A DNA stretch of 63,132 nt, taken from contig JAFTVU010000098.1 in assembly GCA_017465665.1 (NCBI GenBank), forward strand, positions 1 through 63,132, in the 5' to 3' direction. Shown piece after piece: positions 26,751 to 36,027 of this stretch. Position numbers and translations under genes: made by a program. The DNA comes from Oscillospiraceae bacterium (GTDB lineage: Bacteria > Bacillota > Clostridia > Oscillospirales > Ruminococcaceae). The stretch's first letter is position 1, and every line of letters begins with the position of its first letter. The notes below the pieces were generated by a model. The model worked only from the letters and a program-made list of their open reading frames with translations. It had not been told where the DNA came from and searched no databases.

Positions 26751-29159
26751 ATGATGACCAAGAACAAAACATTACCCGCAATATCACTCCGCGGTCTTGT
26801 GGTGTTTCCGTCTATGGTGCTGCACTTCGACGTGGGCAGAGAGCGCTCTGTAAACGCGCTGAAGGCTGCTACTGAGGGTGACGGACTTATTTTCCTCGTA
26901 GCCCAGAAGGATCCTGCCGCAGCAGATCCCGATACCGACGATATCTACGAGATAGGCGTGGTTTCGGAGGTAAGACAGCTTCTTACAACTCCCGATGGCT
27001 CTACAAGAGTTCTGGTGGAGGGTCTGTACCGTGCAAAGCGCGTAAAGACCGTTTCACGCAGCGATTACTTCAAATTCGAGGTAAAGGAGCTCGGCAGCCG
27101 CAGCACAGCTCTCGCAGAGACAACTCAGGCTGCTGCAAAGCGTGCGCTCAAGGATACTTTCATCGACTATGCACAGGTAACTCCCAAAATGCCCCGTGAG
27201 CTGTATGACAGCATCGTTGGCGAGGAGGACTGCGCAAAGCTGTTTGAGAAGGTAGTTTTCAATGTAGTTCTGAAGGTGGACGACAAGCAGAAGCTGCTTG
27301 AAACAAACGGCACTCTTAACCGCATCAAGGCGCTCATCGGTATGCTGAAGAGCGAGCTTGAGATAATTGAAACAGAGATGGATATCCAGGAGCAGGTACG
27401 CGAGCAGGTTGACAAGAACCAGCGCGAATATTACCTGCGCGAGCAGATGCGCGTTATCTCCAGACAGCTTGGCGACGGCGATAATCCTCAGGAGGAAGCT
27501 GACCGCTACATAGAAAAGATCACAGCACTGGGTCTGCCTCAGGAGAGCGAGGAAAAGCTCATCAAGGAGGCTGAAAAACTTACAAAGATGTCCTACACCT
27601 CACAGGAGGCAGGCGTTATCAGAGGCTATCTGGATACCGTTCTGGAGCTGCCCTGGAACATCAGGACAAAGGACAAGCTGGATATAAACAAGGTGCAGAA
27701 GCAGCTTGATAAGGATCACTATGGTCTGAAAAAGGTCAAGGAGCGTATCACTGAAACTATTGCGGTGCGTGCTCTTGCGCCCGATGTAAAGGGTCAGATC
27801 ATCTGCCTGTACGGACCTCCGGGAGTCGGCAAGACATCCATAGGCAAGTCCATCGCTAAAGCGCTGGGCAGAAATTACGCGCGTATCTCCCTTGGCGGCG
27901 TGCATGACGAGGCCGAGATAAGAGGTCACAGAAAGACATACGTAGGCTCTATGCCGGGCCGTGTCATTGCGGCGCTCAAGCAGGCAAAGAGCATGAACCC
28001 CGTTATCCTGCTGGACGAGATAGACAAGATGGGCAGCGATTACAAGGGCGACCCCTCCTCTGCTATGCTGGAGGTACTGGACGCTGAGCAGAACAACGCT
28101 TTCGTTGACCACTACCTTGAGATCCCTGTTGATCTCAGCGATGTGCTGTTCATCACCACAGCAAACTCACTCGATACCATCAGCGCTCCCCTGCGCGACC
28201 GTATGGAGGTAATAGAGCTCAACAGCTATACCCGTGAGGAGAAGTTCAACATAGCGAAGAAGCACCTGCTGCCGAAGCAGCTTGCAAAGCACGGTGAAAA
28301 GCCCGCAAACGTAAAGGTAAGCGACGCTGCGCTGTACTCCATCATTGATTTCTACACCCGTGAGGCAGGCGTAAGAAAGCTGGAGCGCCGTATTGCGGAT
28401 ATCTGCCGCAAATCTGCAAAGATGCTGGTTTCGGGCGACGCTAAGGTCAATGTTACAGATAAGAACATCAACGATTTCCTCGGCGTCAAGAAGTATCTGC
28501 CTGAGCATCTTGCCGCACAGGATGAGGTGGGTCTTGTAAACGGACTTGCATGGACTTCCGTTGGCGGTACGATGCTTCCGCTGGAAGTTCTCGTGCTGGA
28601 TGGCACAGGCAAGACAGAGTTCACAGGCAGTCTCGGCGATGTTATGAAGGAATCCGCAAAGATAGCGGTCAGCCTCACAAGGGCGCTTGCTTCAAAGTAC
28701 AATATAGACCCTGAGTTCTACAAGAACAAGGATATTCACGTTCACGCTCCCGAGGGCGCTGTGCCCAAGGATGGTCCGTCTGCGGGCGTAACGCTGACAA
28801 CAGCTCTGGTATCCGCACTGAGCGGAATCCCCGTGCGCCGTGATGTAGCAATGACAGGTGAGATAACCCTGCGTGGCAAGGTGCTGGCTATCGGCGGTCT
28901 CAAGGAGAAGACCATGGCGGCGTACCGTGCAGGCGTAAAGACCGTATGCATCCCCAAGGAGAACGAGCCTGACATCGACGAGCTGGATGATGTTGTAAAG
29001 CAGAACATCCGTTTCGTTGTTGCGGAGGATATCTCCACAGTACTGGAAGCGGCACTGGTGATGCCTAATGTATCCCCCAAGAAAAAGGGCAGCATGAAGA
29101 AAAAGACGATAAGCACCGAAGCTCCTGAAAAGAAGATACCTGTGCTTTCGGCTAACTGA
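26751..29159 (+). CDS. lon: ATP-dependent protease Lon (LonA type)
   Basis: Lon unfolds and degrades damaged and regulatory proteins. The protein has the N-terminal LON substrate domain (PAISLRGLVVFPSMVLHFDVGR), a coiled-coil region, the AAA+ module (GPPGVGKTSIG, ILLDEIDKMG) and the C-terminal Ser-Lys protease domain with catalytic Ser in PKDGPSAG (about residue 677) and Lys in GGLKEK. About 802 residues is normal. Several ATGs lie together at 26745-26756; I choose 26751 because AAAGG lies 6 nt upstream. The C-terminus has a Lys-rich tail of about 25 residues. Confidence 0.97.
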   Translation: MMTKNKTLPAISLRGLVVFPSMVLHFDVGRERSVNALKAATEGDGLIFLVAQKDPAAADPDTDDIYEIGVVSEVRQLLTTPDGSTRVLVEGLYRAKRVKTVSRSDYFKFEVKELGSRSTALAETTQAAAKRALKDTFIDYAQVTPKMPRELYDSIVGEEDCAKLFEKVVFNVVLKVDDKQKLLETNGTLNRIKALIGMLKSELEIIETEMDIQEQVREQVDKNQREYYLREQMRVISRQLGDGDNPQEEADRYIEKITALGLPQESEEKLIKEAEKLTKMSYTSQEAGVIRGYLDTVLELPWNIRTKDKLDINKVQKQLDKDHYGLKKVKERITETIAVRALAPDVKGQIICLYGPPGVGKTSIGKSIAKALGRNYARISLGGVHDEAEIRGHRKTYVGSMPGRVIAALKQAKSMNPVILLDEIDKMGSDYKGDPSSAMLEVLDAEQNNAFVDHYLEIPVDLSDVLFITTANSLDTISAPLRDRMEVIELNSYTREEKFNIAKKHLLPKQLAKHGEKPANVKVSDAALYSIIDFYTREAGVRKLERRIADICRKSAKMLVSGDAKVNVTDKNINDFLGVKKYLPEHLAAQDEVGLVNGLAWTSVGGTMLPLEVLVLDGTGKTEFTGSLGDVMKESAKIAVSLTRALASKYNIDPEFYKNKDIHVHAPEGAVPKDGPSAGVTLTTALVSALSGIPVRRDVAMTGEITLRGKVLAIGGLKEKTMAAYRAGVKTVCIPKENEPDIDELDDVVKQNIRFVVAEDISTVLEAALVMPNVSPKKKGSMKKKTISTEAPEKKIPVLSAN

Positions 29160-29169
29160 TAAGAAAAAC

Positions 29170-29190
29170 GGGCGGACACAGTCCGCCCTT
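29170..29190 (+). terminator. Hairpin between lon and engB
   Basis: GGGCGGAC, a three-base loop and GTCCGCCC are followed only by TTA, so the uridine tract is poor. It may attenuate or protect the transcript rather than fully terminate. engB starts 13 bp later. Confidence 0.4.
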
Positions 29191-29202
29191 ACAAGGTGAC
29201 AA

Positions 29203-29826
29203 ATGAATTTTAACAAAGCTCAATTCTTTACATCCTACGGCAGCTTTAAGCAGATACCCAAATCCACAAAGACTGAAATAGCTTTCGCAGGACGTTCAAA
29301 TGTCGGCAAATCCTCGCTGATAAACAAGATATTCAACCGCAAATCCCTTGCGAGAGTCAGCGCTGTGCCAGGCAAGACCGCTACCATCAACTTCTACTCG
29401 CTGGAGGATGTGTTCTTCGTTGACCTCCCCGGCTATGGCTATGCAAAGGTTGCAAAATCTGAAAAGGAGCGATGGGGCGAACTAATCGAGGGTTACCTCA
29501 ACGATGACCGTTCGCTGGCGCTGGTATTTCAGCTGATAGATTTCCGCCATCCGCCCACAAAGGATGACATCATGATGGTGGATTTCCTCATTGACAGCGG
29601 TATCCCGTTCGTGGTGATACTCACAAAAGCGGACAAGCTCTCAAAAAAGCAGCGTGCAGACAGACGTGCTGCTCTGCTGACGGAGCTTCCCTGCGCTGAA
29701 GATATCACGATAATCGAGTTCTCAGCCCAGACGGGCGAGGGTGTGGAGGATATCCGCACGATAATCGAGGAGCTTGCAGAGAGCGAGGATATACTCATTG
29801 AGGGCGAGGAAGAAATTCACGAGTGA
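29203..29826 (+). CDS. engB: Ribosome biogenesis GTPase EngB/YsxC
   Basis: The 207-residue TRAFAC-class GTPase helps assemble the 50S subunit. The G motifs are visible: GRSNVGKSSL (G1), the TATINFYS region (G2), DLPGYGYAK (G3) and TKADKLSK (G4). It follows lon, the usual neighbour in many Firmicutes. An AAGGTGA site precedes the ATG. Confidence 0.96.
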   Translation: MNFNKAQFFTSYGSFKQIPKSTKTEIAFAGRSNVGKSSLINKIFNRKSLARVSAVPGKTATINFYSLEDVFFVDLPGYGYAKVAKSEKERWGELIEGYLNDDRSLALVFQLIDFRHPPTKDDIMMVDFLIDSGIPFVVILTKADKLSKKQRADRRAALLTELPCAEDITIIEFSAQTGEGVEDIRTIIEELAESEDILIEGEEEIHE

Positions 29827-29857
29827 GAAATTTCATCTTTCTCTCACATTCGTATCC

Positions 29858-29886
29858 TTGACACCTCAACTATTAAGTTATATAAT
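29858..29886 (+). promoter_or_regulatory. Consensus sigma-A promoter before the 35-residue peptide gene
   Basis: Perfect TTGACA (29858-29863), 17 bp, perfect TATAAT (29881-29886). The transcript would start about 30 nt before the small gene and continue into the DUF624-like gene. Confidence 0.85.
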
Positions 29887-29923
29887 GGATAAGTAACATA
29901 TCTGCTTTGAAAGGACGTAACTC

Positions 29924-30031
29924 ATGGACGAAAAAAAGAGAAAAAGAATGCTTAAGGTATTCCGTGTGCTTGCTTTTGTAATGGCGATAATCATGGTGCT
30001 CGGTATCATTCTGCAGGCATTTGTAATATAA
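29924..30031 (+). CDS. Small membrane peptide, 35 residues
   Basis: This short frame reads MDEKKRKRMLKVFRVLAFVM and onward, ending in a stop after 35 residues. It has eight charged residues at the N-terminus and one hydrophobic helix (about residues 12-35). GAAAGGA lies 8 nt before ATG, and a perfect promoter is just upstream, so translation is likely. It resembles tiny DUF4044-type membrane proteins, but the match is unverified. It lies 34 bp upstream of the DUF624-like gene, so the two probably form a transcript. Function unknown. Confidence 0.75.
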   Translation: MDEKKRKRMLKVFRVLAFVMAIIMVLGIILQAFVI

Positions 30032-30065
30032 ATAGCACATACGCAACGAAAGGATAACTTGACAA

Positions 30066-30881
30066 ATGGGTCTGTTCACCAACTATAATGACAGCGGCTC
30101 GGGAGTAGCCAAAAAAGCTCCGCAGAAGAAGCCGTTCTTCCGTTTTATTGACGCTTTCGTCAATAAGTTCTGGGTACTGCTCCAGATCAATCTCATATAT
30201 GTTCTGTTCTGCCTGCCGATCGTAACTTTCGGTCCTGCTACTGCGGCAATGACAACACTTATGAGAAACATCTATCTTGAAAGGCCGCAGTTCATCTTCC
30301 ATGATTTCTGGCAGGCTTTCAAGAAGAACTTCAAGCAGTCTGTCGTGATCGGTATCGTTGATATCCTTGCCATCGTGCTTGCGGTATTTGCTTTCATCTT
30401 CTACACACCGTATCTTGATACCGAGGACAACTACTGGCTCTACTGTGCGCTCACAATGGCGGCGGAGGTCATCTTCCTGATGATCAACTTCTACATCTAT
30501 CCCCAGATAGTTGCGCTTAACCTCAGGATGCCAGCTATCATCAAGAACTCTGTTATCCTTGCTTTCGTAAACATAAAGGGAAACCTCATAACACTGGCGG
30601 TGTTCATCATCTATGCAGTGCTGTTCCTGTTCTTCCCTCCCGTTATGGCTGTGGTATCTGTGGTGTTCCCGTTTGCGTTCATGGCGCTGGTAAGCATCTT
30701 CTGCTGCTACCCTGCTATTCAGAAGCTCATCATCAATCCTTTCTATGAGGCAAACGGAGAGAAAAATCCCGAGCTGCCTGACTACGATGACGATGAAGCA
30801 GTATTCGAGGACAAGGGCGGCGAGGAAGCTCCCATCAAGATGAAAAAGGAACGCTCCAAGGGCGGAAAGACTATCAGATAA
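30066..30881 (+). CDS. DUF624/YesL-like membrane protein
   Basis: The 271-residue protein has about five to six hydrophobic helices (near residues 35-57, 95-120, 130-155, 170-200, 205-225) and an acidic then basic C-terminal tail (YDDDDEAVF..., KKERSKGGK). The N-terminal FVNKFWVLLQINLIYVLFCLPIVTFGPAT is the recognisable DUF624 opening. Related YesL proteins lie beside carbohydrate ABC importers, but none is here. Function unknown. The gene is followed by a strong terminator. Confidence 0.8.
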   Translation: MGLFTNYNDSGSGVAKKAPQKKPFFRFIDAFVNKFWVLLQINLIYVLFCLPIVTFGPATAAMTTLMRNIYLERPQFIFHDFWQAFKKNFKQSVVIGIVDILAIVLAVFAFIFYTPYLDTEDNYWLYCALTMAAEVIFLMINFYIYPQIVALNLRMPAIIKNSVILAFVNIKGNLITLAVFIIYAVLFLFFPPVMAVVSVVFPFAFMALVSIFCCYPAIQKLIINPFYEANGEKNPELPDYDDDEAVFEDKGGEEAPIKMKKERSKGGKTIR

Positions 30882-30896
30882 TTTCGTACAGGCACA

Positions 30897-30927
30897 GGCG
30901 GGATAGGCTCATCCCGCCTTGATTTTT
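30897..30927 (+). terminator. Intrinsic terminator after the DUF624-like gene
   Basis: GGCGGGAT, six-base loop, ATCCCGCC, then TTGATTTTT. Confidence 0.88.
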
Positions 30928-30985
30928 AACATAGCTGAAATATTACAGGAAATATTCAACCTTTCACGCTGATAAGGAGGCGCGT

Positions 30986-31771
30986 ATGGACATCATCGAT
31001 AAGAACATAGATAAGGGCAAGGCTTTTGACTGGGGCAGGACATCGGGCGACTACGCAAAATACCGTGATATCTACCCTGAGGAGTTCTACAAAAGGATAG
31101 CTGACAGAGGTCTGTGCATAAAGGGACAGCGCGTGCTGGATCTCGGTACGGGTACGGGTGTGCTTCCGAGGAACATGTACCGTTACGGCGCAGACTGGAC
31201 AGGTACGGATATCTCCGAAAACCAGATAGCCCACGCAAGGATGCTTTCGCAGGGGATGGACATAGATTATCACGCCATGTCAGCGGAGGATATCGACTTC
31301 CCAGACAACACCTTTGATATAGTCACCGCATGCCAGTGCTTCTTCTATTTCAGGCACGAGCAGCTTATTCCTATCTTCCGCAGGATAATGAAGCCTGACG
31401 GACGGCTACTGATACTGTACATGGCATGGTTGCCGCTAGAGGATAAAATAGCAGGCGCAAGCGAGAAGCTTATACTGAAATACAACCCTGCATGGAGCGG
31501 ACACAGCGAAACTATACACGCGATAGATATCCCAGAATGCTATAACAGCGATTTTGAGGTAGTGTACAACGATGTGTATACCCTTAACGTGCCGTTTACC
31601 CGTGAAAGCTGGAACGGCAGGATAAAAGCCTGCAGAGGAATAGGAGCTTCACTCTCCCCTGACGAGATAGAAAAATGGGAAAAGGAGCACACTCAGCTGC
31701 TTTGTGACATAGCGCCTGAGAAGTTCGATATCCTCCATTATGCGGCAATGGCAGAGCTCAGAAGAAAATAA
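30986..31771 (+). CDS. Class I SAM-dependent methyltransferase, unknown substrate
   Basis: The 261-residue protein has a methyltransferase type-11-like core: RVLDLGTGTGVLPRNM (SAM-binding motif I, about residues 47-62), WTGTDISENQI (motif II) and FDIVTACQCFFYF (motif IV). The N-terminal FDWGRTSGDYAKYRDIYP is seen in small-molecule methyltransferases often annotated as UbiE-like. It stands alone between two terminators with a GGAGG site before ATG. Substrate cannot be inferred. Confidence 0.85.
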   Translation: MDIIDKNIDKGKAFDWGRTSGDYAKYRDIYPEEFYKRIADRGLCIKGQRVLDLGTGTGVLPRNMYRYGADWTGTDISENQIAHARMLSQGMDIDYHAMSAEDIDFPDNTFDIVTACQCFFYFRHEQLIPIFRRIMKPDGRLLILYMAWLPLEDKIAGASEKLILKYNPAWSGHSETIHAIDIPECYNSDFEVVYNDVYTLNVPFTRESWNGRIKACRGIGASLSPDEIEKWEKEHTQLLCDIAPEKFDILHYAAMAELRRK

Positions 31772-31777
31772 ACAGCA

Positions 31778-31816
31778 ACAGCTCCGTAGATGTGCTATTC
31801 TACGGAGCTGTTTTTA
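31778..31816. terminator. Terminator between the methyltransferase and the polyamine operon
   Basis: ACAGCTCCGTAG, ten-base loop, CTACGGAGCTGT, then TTTTA on the plus strand. It also sits just past the stop of the convergent nspC-type gene, where it lacks a uridine tract but may still act as the 3' boundary. Confidence 0.8.
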
Positions 31817-31819
31817 TGT

Positions 31820-32989
31820 TTATCTTGTTCCGAGGCGGTATCTGAAATCCTCATAACCGAACCGTGCGAGCAATCTGAACGTACCCTCGGCACTGAGCTG
31901 CCATATATCGGGCAGCGGCATACCGTTAAAGGTGTTGTTCTTACAGGTGGAATATATCGCCATATCTTCGAACAGCAGCCTGCTTCCCTCTTTAAGCTGT
32001 TCAGCAAAGCTGTAGTCACCTACGATATCTCCGGCAAGGCAGGTAGGACCGCCCAGACGATATGTGAACGCCTTTTCACCTGCTTCTCCCGAAGCATACA
32101 GCGGCGGACGATACGGCATTTCAATCACATCGGGCGTATGGCACGCTGCCGACATATCCAGTATCGCAATATCGGTATCGCCGTTTTTCAATGTATCAAG
32201 CACCTCGGTAAGCAGGTAGCCTGCATTCAGCGCTACAGCTTCGCCAGGCTCAAGGTATATCTGTAGTTCATAGGTATCACGCATACGGATGATACAGCGT
32301 TCAAGGCGCGGAATATCGTAATCCTTACGGGTGATATGATGTCCGCCGCCCATGTTGAGCCACTTCATCTGACCGAGATATGCGCCGAACTTCTCCTCCA
32401 CTGCTGCAAGCGTTATCTCCAGCGCATCGGAATCCTGCTCGCACAGCGTATGGAAATGCAGACCGTCAAGCAAGGATATAAGCTCCTCTGTCATCTGCTC
32501 ATTCCACTGCGCCAGAGTAGTTCCAAGCCTGCTGCCCTTTGCGCAGGGGTCGTATATCTCATGCCCGTCCTGCGTTGAGCACTCGGGGTTTATACGAAGT
32601 CCCACGGACTTTCCCGCAGCCTTTGCAGCAGCGCCGAACTTTCTGAGCTGTGACGGTGAATTGAACACGATGTGATCTGCGTATTCAAGCAGCTCTGTAA
32701 ACTCATCCTGACGGTATGCCGCACAGAACACGTGGCACTCCTTATCGGGCATTTTTTCTGCGCCGAGGCGTGCTTCAAACAGGCCGCTTGCTTCTGTTCC
32801 TGCAAGATACGGTGCAATTGACGGGTACAGATCGTAATTTGAAAATGCTTTCTGCGCAAGAAGTATCCTGCAGTCTGTCCTGTCCTGCACTGCTTTCAGT
32901 ATCCTGCCGTTTTCTATGAGTTTTGCCTCATCGATGATATAGCAGGGCGTCGGGAGTGCGGAGCCGAGTATCCTTTCCTGTGCTGTCAT
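31820..32989 (-). CDS. nspC: Carboxy(nor)spermidine decarboxylase
   Basis: This PLP enzyme of the alanine racemase-fold decarboxylases converts carboxyspermidine (or carboxynorspermidine) to spermidine (or norspermidine). The 389-residue protein has the PLP lysine in LAQKAFSNYD (about residue 48), the LHFHTLCEQ segment, the glycine-rich GGGHH phosphate loop and, near the C-terminus, GPTCLAGDI with the active-site Cys. Length and order match NspC. It is the last gene of the polyamine operon, one base after the dehydrogenase gene. With agmatine-derived putrescine as input, carboxyspermidine to spermidine is the probable reaction. Confidence 0.93.
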   Translation of the reverse strand: MTAQERILGSALPTPCYIIDEAKLIENGRILKAVQDRTDCRILLAQKAFSNYDLYPSIAPYLAGTEASGLFEARLGAEKMPDKECHVFCAAYRQDEFTELLEYADHIVFNSPSQLRKFGAAAKAAGKSVGLRINPECSTQDGHEIYDPCAKGSRLGTTLAQWNEQMTEELISLLDGLHFHTLCEQDSDALEITLAAVEEKFGAYLGQMKWLNMGGGHHITRKDYDIPRLERCIIRMRDTYELQIYLEPGEAVALNAGYLLTEVLDTLKNGDTDIAILDMSAACHTPDVIEMPYRPPLYASGEAGEKAFTYRLGGPTCLAGDIVGDYSFAEQLKEGSRLLFEDMAIYSTCKNNTFNGMPLPDIWQLSAEGTFRLLARFGYEDFRYRLGTR

Positions 32990-32990
32990 A

Positions 32991-34250
32991 TCAGTCTACC
33001 AGAACGGGTGTGTGGCTCTCACGGTGAGGAAGCCCGTACTTGTCAAGCGCCTCGATATAGGGATCGGGATCGAACTCCTCCACGGTATACACGCCTGCCT
33101 TGTTCCACTTGCCTGTCAGCAGCATGAGAGCGCCGCACATTGCAGGAACACCTGTGGTATAGGAGATAGCCTGAGATTCTACCTCTGCGTAGCACTCCTG
33201 ATGATCGCACACGTTGTAGATGTAATAGGTCTTATCCTTGCCGTCCTTTTTGCCTGTGAAGATACAGCCGATATTGGTCTTGCCCTTTGTGCGGGGACCG
33301 AGAGAAGCTGGATCGGGCAGCAGTGCTTTCAGGAACTGGATGGGTACTATCTCATGTCCCTCATAATTGATTGGTGTTGTGGAGAGCATACCTACATTCT
33401 CAAGGCACTTCATGTGGGTGAGATAGCTCTGTCCGAATGTCATGAAGAAACGGATGCGCTTTACATCGGGGATGTTTTTTGCAAGTGACTCTATCTCCTC
33501 ATGGTGGAGCAGGTACATATCCTTCATGCCGACTTCTTCAAAATCGTACTCGCGCTTGATGCTCATTGCAGGTATCTCCACCCACTTGCCGTTCTCCCAG
33601 TAGCTGCCCGGAGCGGATACCTCACGCAGGTTTATCTCGGGATTAAAGTTGGTTGCAAAGGGATAGCCGTGATCGCCGCCGTTGCAATCGAGGATATCGA
33701 TAGTTTCGATGGTATCGAACTCATGCTTGAGCGCATACGCACAATACGCCTGAGTTACACCCGGATCAAAGCCGCTGCCGAGCAGTGCTGTAAGACCTGC
33801 GTCCTCGAACTTTTTCTTATATGCCCACTGCCATGTGTAATCAAAGTACGCGGAGAAGCCCTCCTCCTTGCAGCGCTTGTCGTAAACTGAACGCCACTCG
33901 GGATCGTCGATGTTTTCAGGCTCGTAGTTGGCGGTATCCATGTAGTTCACGCCGCAGGCAAGACAGGCATCCATGATAGTGAGATCCTGATAAGGAAGCG
34001 CGATGTTCATTACCAGCTCGGGCTTGTAGGAATTGATGAGCGCGATGAGCTCATCAACGTTATCAGCGTCCACCTGTGCGGTAGTGATAACTGTGGATGT
34101 GATGGGACGGAGCTTTTCCGCCAGAGCATCACACTTGCTCTTTGTGCGGCTTGCGATACATATCTCGGTGAACACCTCGCTCACCTGGCAGCACTTTCTG
34201 ATAGCTACATTGGCTACGCCGCCGCAGCCTATAATTAATACTTTACTCAT
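32991..34250 (-). CDS. Carboxy(nor)spermidine dehydrogenase (saccharopine dehydrogenase family)
   Basis: The enzyme condenses L-aspartate semialdehyde with putrescine (or diaminopropane) and reduces the product with NADPH to carboxyspermidine. The 419-residue protein starts MSKVLIIGCGGVANVAIRK, a Rossmann glycine motif, and shows the Lys1-type features MNIALPYQDLTIMDACLACG and LGSGFDPGVTQAYCAYA. The frame continues five codons upstream, but GGAGG lies 7 nt before ATG 34250, which I take as the start. Adjacency to the nspC-type gene distinguishes it from saccharopine dehydrogenase. Confidence 0.93.
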   Translation of the reverse strand: MSKVLIIGCGGVANVAIRKCCQVSEVFTEICIASRTKSKCDALAEKLRPITSTVITTAQVDADNVDELIALINSYKPELVMNIALPYQDLTIMDACLACGVNYMDTANYEPENIDDPEWRSVYDKRCKEEGFSAYFDYTWQWAYKKKFEDAGLTALLGSGFDPGVTQAYCAYALKHEFDTIETIDILDCNGGDHGYPFATNFNPEINLREVSAPGSYWENGKWVEIPAMSIKREYDFEEVGMKDMYLLHHEEIESLAKNIPDVKRIRFFMTFGQSYLTHMKCLENVGMLSTTPINYEGHEIVPIQFLKALLPDPASLGPRTKGKTNIGCIFTGKKDGKDKTYYIYNVCDHQECYAEVESQAISYTTGVPAMCGALMLLTGKWNKAGVYTVEEFDPDPYIEALDKYGLPHRESHTPVLVD

Positions 34251-34303
34251 AATATCCTCCTGCATCGGGATTATCGCCCGACTTCTTCTTTGTTATTTCA
34301 AGT

Positions 34304-35164
34304 TTATCTCTTATTCTTCATTATTGCCAGTATCAGCTCCCTGAGCGTCTTGCAGGCGAACGCTGTACTTGCTCCGCTCGTATCAAGCATGGGTGCAAGC
34401 TCGTTGATATCTGCACCGACAACGTTATGCTCGCATACCTTTTCAATAGCATCCAGAAGCTGCATAAAGCTGATACCTCCAGCCTCGGGAGTGCCTGTGC
34501 CGCTGAAATACGCAGGATCAAGGCAGTCGAGATCAATGGTGAAGTATACAGGCTTGTCGCCTATCTCACAAAGAGCTTCAGCAAGTCCGTCAAGGGAAAA
34601 TCTATGCATATCTGTGTGCTCTTTTGCAAAGCGGAACTCCTCACGCTCACCGCTTCTGATACAGAACTGGTGGATGCGTCCGTCGCCGATGATATCATGG
34701 CAGCGGCGTATAACGCACGCATGACTAAGCTCTGCACCGAGGTAATCATCACGCAGGTCGCAATGTGCGTCAAAGTGGATGATGTGGATATCGGGATACT
34801 TCTTCTGCACCGCACGGAATGCGCCGAGAGTCACCAGATGCTCACCGCCGATAAGCAGCGGCAGCTTGCCGTCAGCAAGTATCTTCTGCGTGTGAGCTTC
34901 GATATCAGAAAGAGCGCTCTCTGCCGAGCCGAAGCACAGCTCCAGATCACCGCTGTCGAACACCTTGAAGTCTGTGATATCCTCATCCTGATAGGGTGAA
35001 TAGGTCTCTATTCCGAAGCTTTCATGACGTATCGCAGACGGACCTGATCTTGCGCCCGGGCGGTAGCTCGTGGTGCTGTCGAAAGGAGCGCCGAACAGCA
35101 CCAGCTCAGCCTCCTCATAGCTGCTGTCACAGCCGATAAAGGTCTCGACGTTTCTCTGCATCAC
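34304..35164 (-). CDS. speB: Agmatinase (agmatine ureohydrolase) SpeB
   Basis: SpeB hydrolyses agmatine to putrescine and urea. The 286-residue protein is an arginase-fold Mn enzyme with the ligand motifs GGEHLVTLG, HFDAHCDLRDDY and TIDLDCLDPAYF. Because speA lies in the same operon, agmatinase fits better than arginase or formimidoglutamase. Its start overlaps the speE end by 4 bp. Confidence 0.94.
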   Translation of the reverse strand: MMQRNVETFIGCDSSYEEAELVLFGAPFDSTTSYRPGARSGPSAIRHESFGIETYSPYQDEDITDFKVFDSGDLELCFGSAESALSDIEAHTQKILADGKLPLLIGGEHLVTLGAFRAVQKKYPDIHIIHFDAHCDLRDDYLGAELSHACVIRRCHDIIGDGRIHQFCIRSGEREEFRFAKEHTDMHRFSLDGLAEALCEIGDKPVYFTIDLDCLDPAYFSGTGTPEAGGISFMQLLDAIEKVCEHNVVGADINELAPMLDTSGASTAFACKTLRELILAIMKNKR

Positions 35165-36012
35165 TCCACCTCCCTGAGCATCTCTTCAAGGAATGCAGGA
35201 AGATAGAATGCGCCTGCGTGAAGCTGCGTGGTGTAATACTTCGTGCGCATATTATGCTTCTTCCAGGCTTCTGCATCAAGATCGTTTATGGGGTGATACT
35301 TCTTGCTTGCGAAGCCGAACAGCCAGTAGCCAGCAGCGTAAGTAGGGATGTGTGCCTGATACACCTTGCTTATGGGGAAAGTCTGCACTATGCGCTTGTG
35401 ACTGCGCTGCATAGCCTCAGCATCCTGCTTGTAAAAGGGGCTTCCCTGCTGATTTACCATGATACCGTCCTCACGCAATGCGTTGAAGCAGTTTCCGTAG
35501 AACTCAAGGGTGAAAAGTCCCTCGGACGGGCCAAAAGGATCGGTGCTGTCTACGATGATGAGATCGTACTTATTCTCGCAGCGGCGGATGAACTTCAGCG
35601 CATTCTCAAAGTAGATGTGAACACGGCAGTCATCCATTCGGCAGGCGTTTCCGGGAAGATATGCACGGCATGCCTCCACGACCTGAGGATCCATCTCAAC
35701 AAGGTCGATGTGCTCTACCCTGTCATAGCGTGTAAGCTCACGAACTACGCCGCCATCGCCTGCGCCTATAACAAGGATATCCTTGATACCCTTATGCACC
35801 GCCATCGGCACGTGTGTTATCATCTCGTCATAGATGAACTCGTCACGCTCTGTCAGCATTACATTGCCGTCAAGTGCGAGAACTCGTCCGAACTCGGGGG
35901 TCTCAAATATATCTATGCGCTGATAATCGCTCTGGTGGGAATACAGATGCTTATTAACGCGGATACTATGCTTCACGTCAGGGGTGTGAAGCTCACTGAA
36001 CCATAATTCCAA
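35161..36012 (-). CDS. speE: Spermidine synthase-like aminopropyltransferase SpeE
   Basis: SpeE moves an aminopropyl group from decarboxylated SAM to putrescine. The 283-residue protein has the family motifs LTERDEFIYDEMITHVPM, the nucleotide loop VIGAGDGGVVREL and the catalytic DSTDPFGPSEGLF, with the residues expected for an active enzyme. It needs decarboxylated SAM from SpeD, yet no speD is in the operon or window. Two routes to spermidine therefore meet here: SpeE, and the dehydrogenase/decarboxylase pair. It lies 15 bp downstream of speA. Confidence 0.93.
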   Translation of the reverse strand: MELWFSELHTPDVKHSIRVNKHLYSHQSDYQRIDIFETPEFGRVLALDGNVMLTERDEFIYDEMITHVPMAVHKGIKDILVIGAGDGGVVRELTRYDRVEHIDLVEMDPQVVEACRAYLPGNACRMDDCRVHIYFENALKFIRRCENKYDLIIVDSTDPFGPSEGLFTLEFYGNCFNALREDGIMVNQQGSPFYKQDAEAMQRSHKRIVQTFPISKVYQAHIPTYAAGYWLFGFASKKYHPINDLDAEAWKKHNMRTKYYTTQLHAGAFYLPAFLEEMLREVE

Positions 36013-36027
36013 TCTATGTACCTCCTG

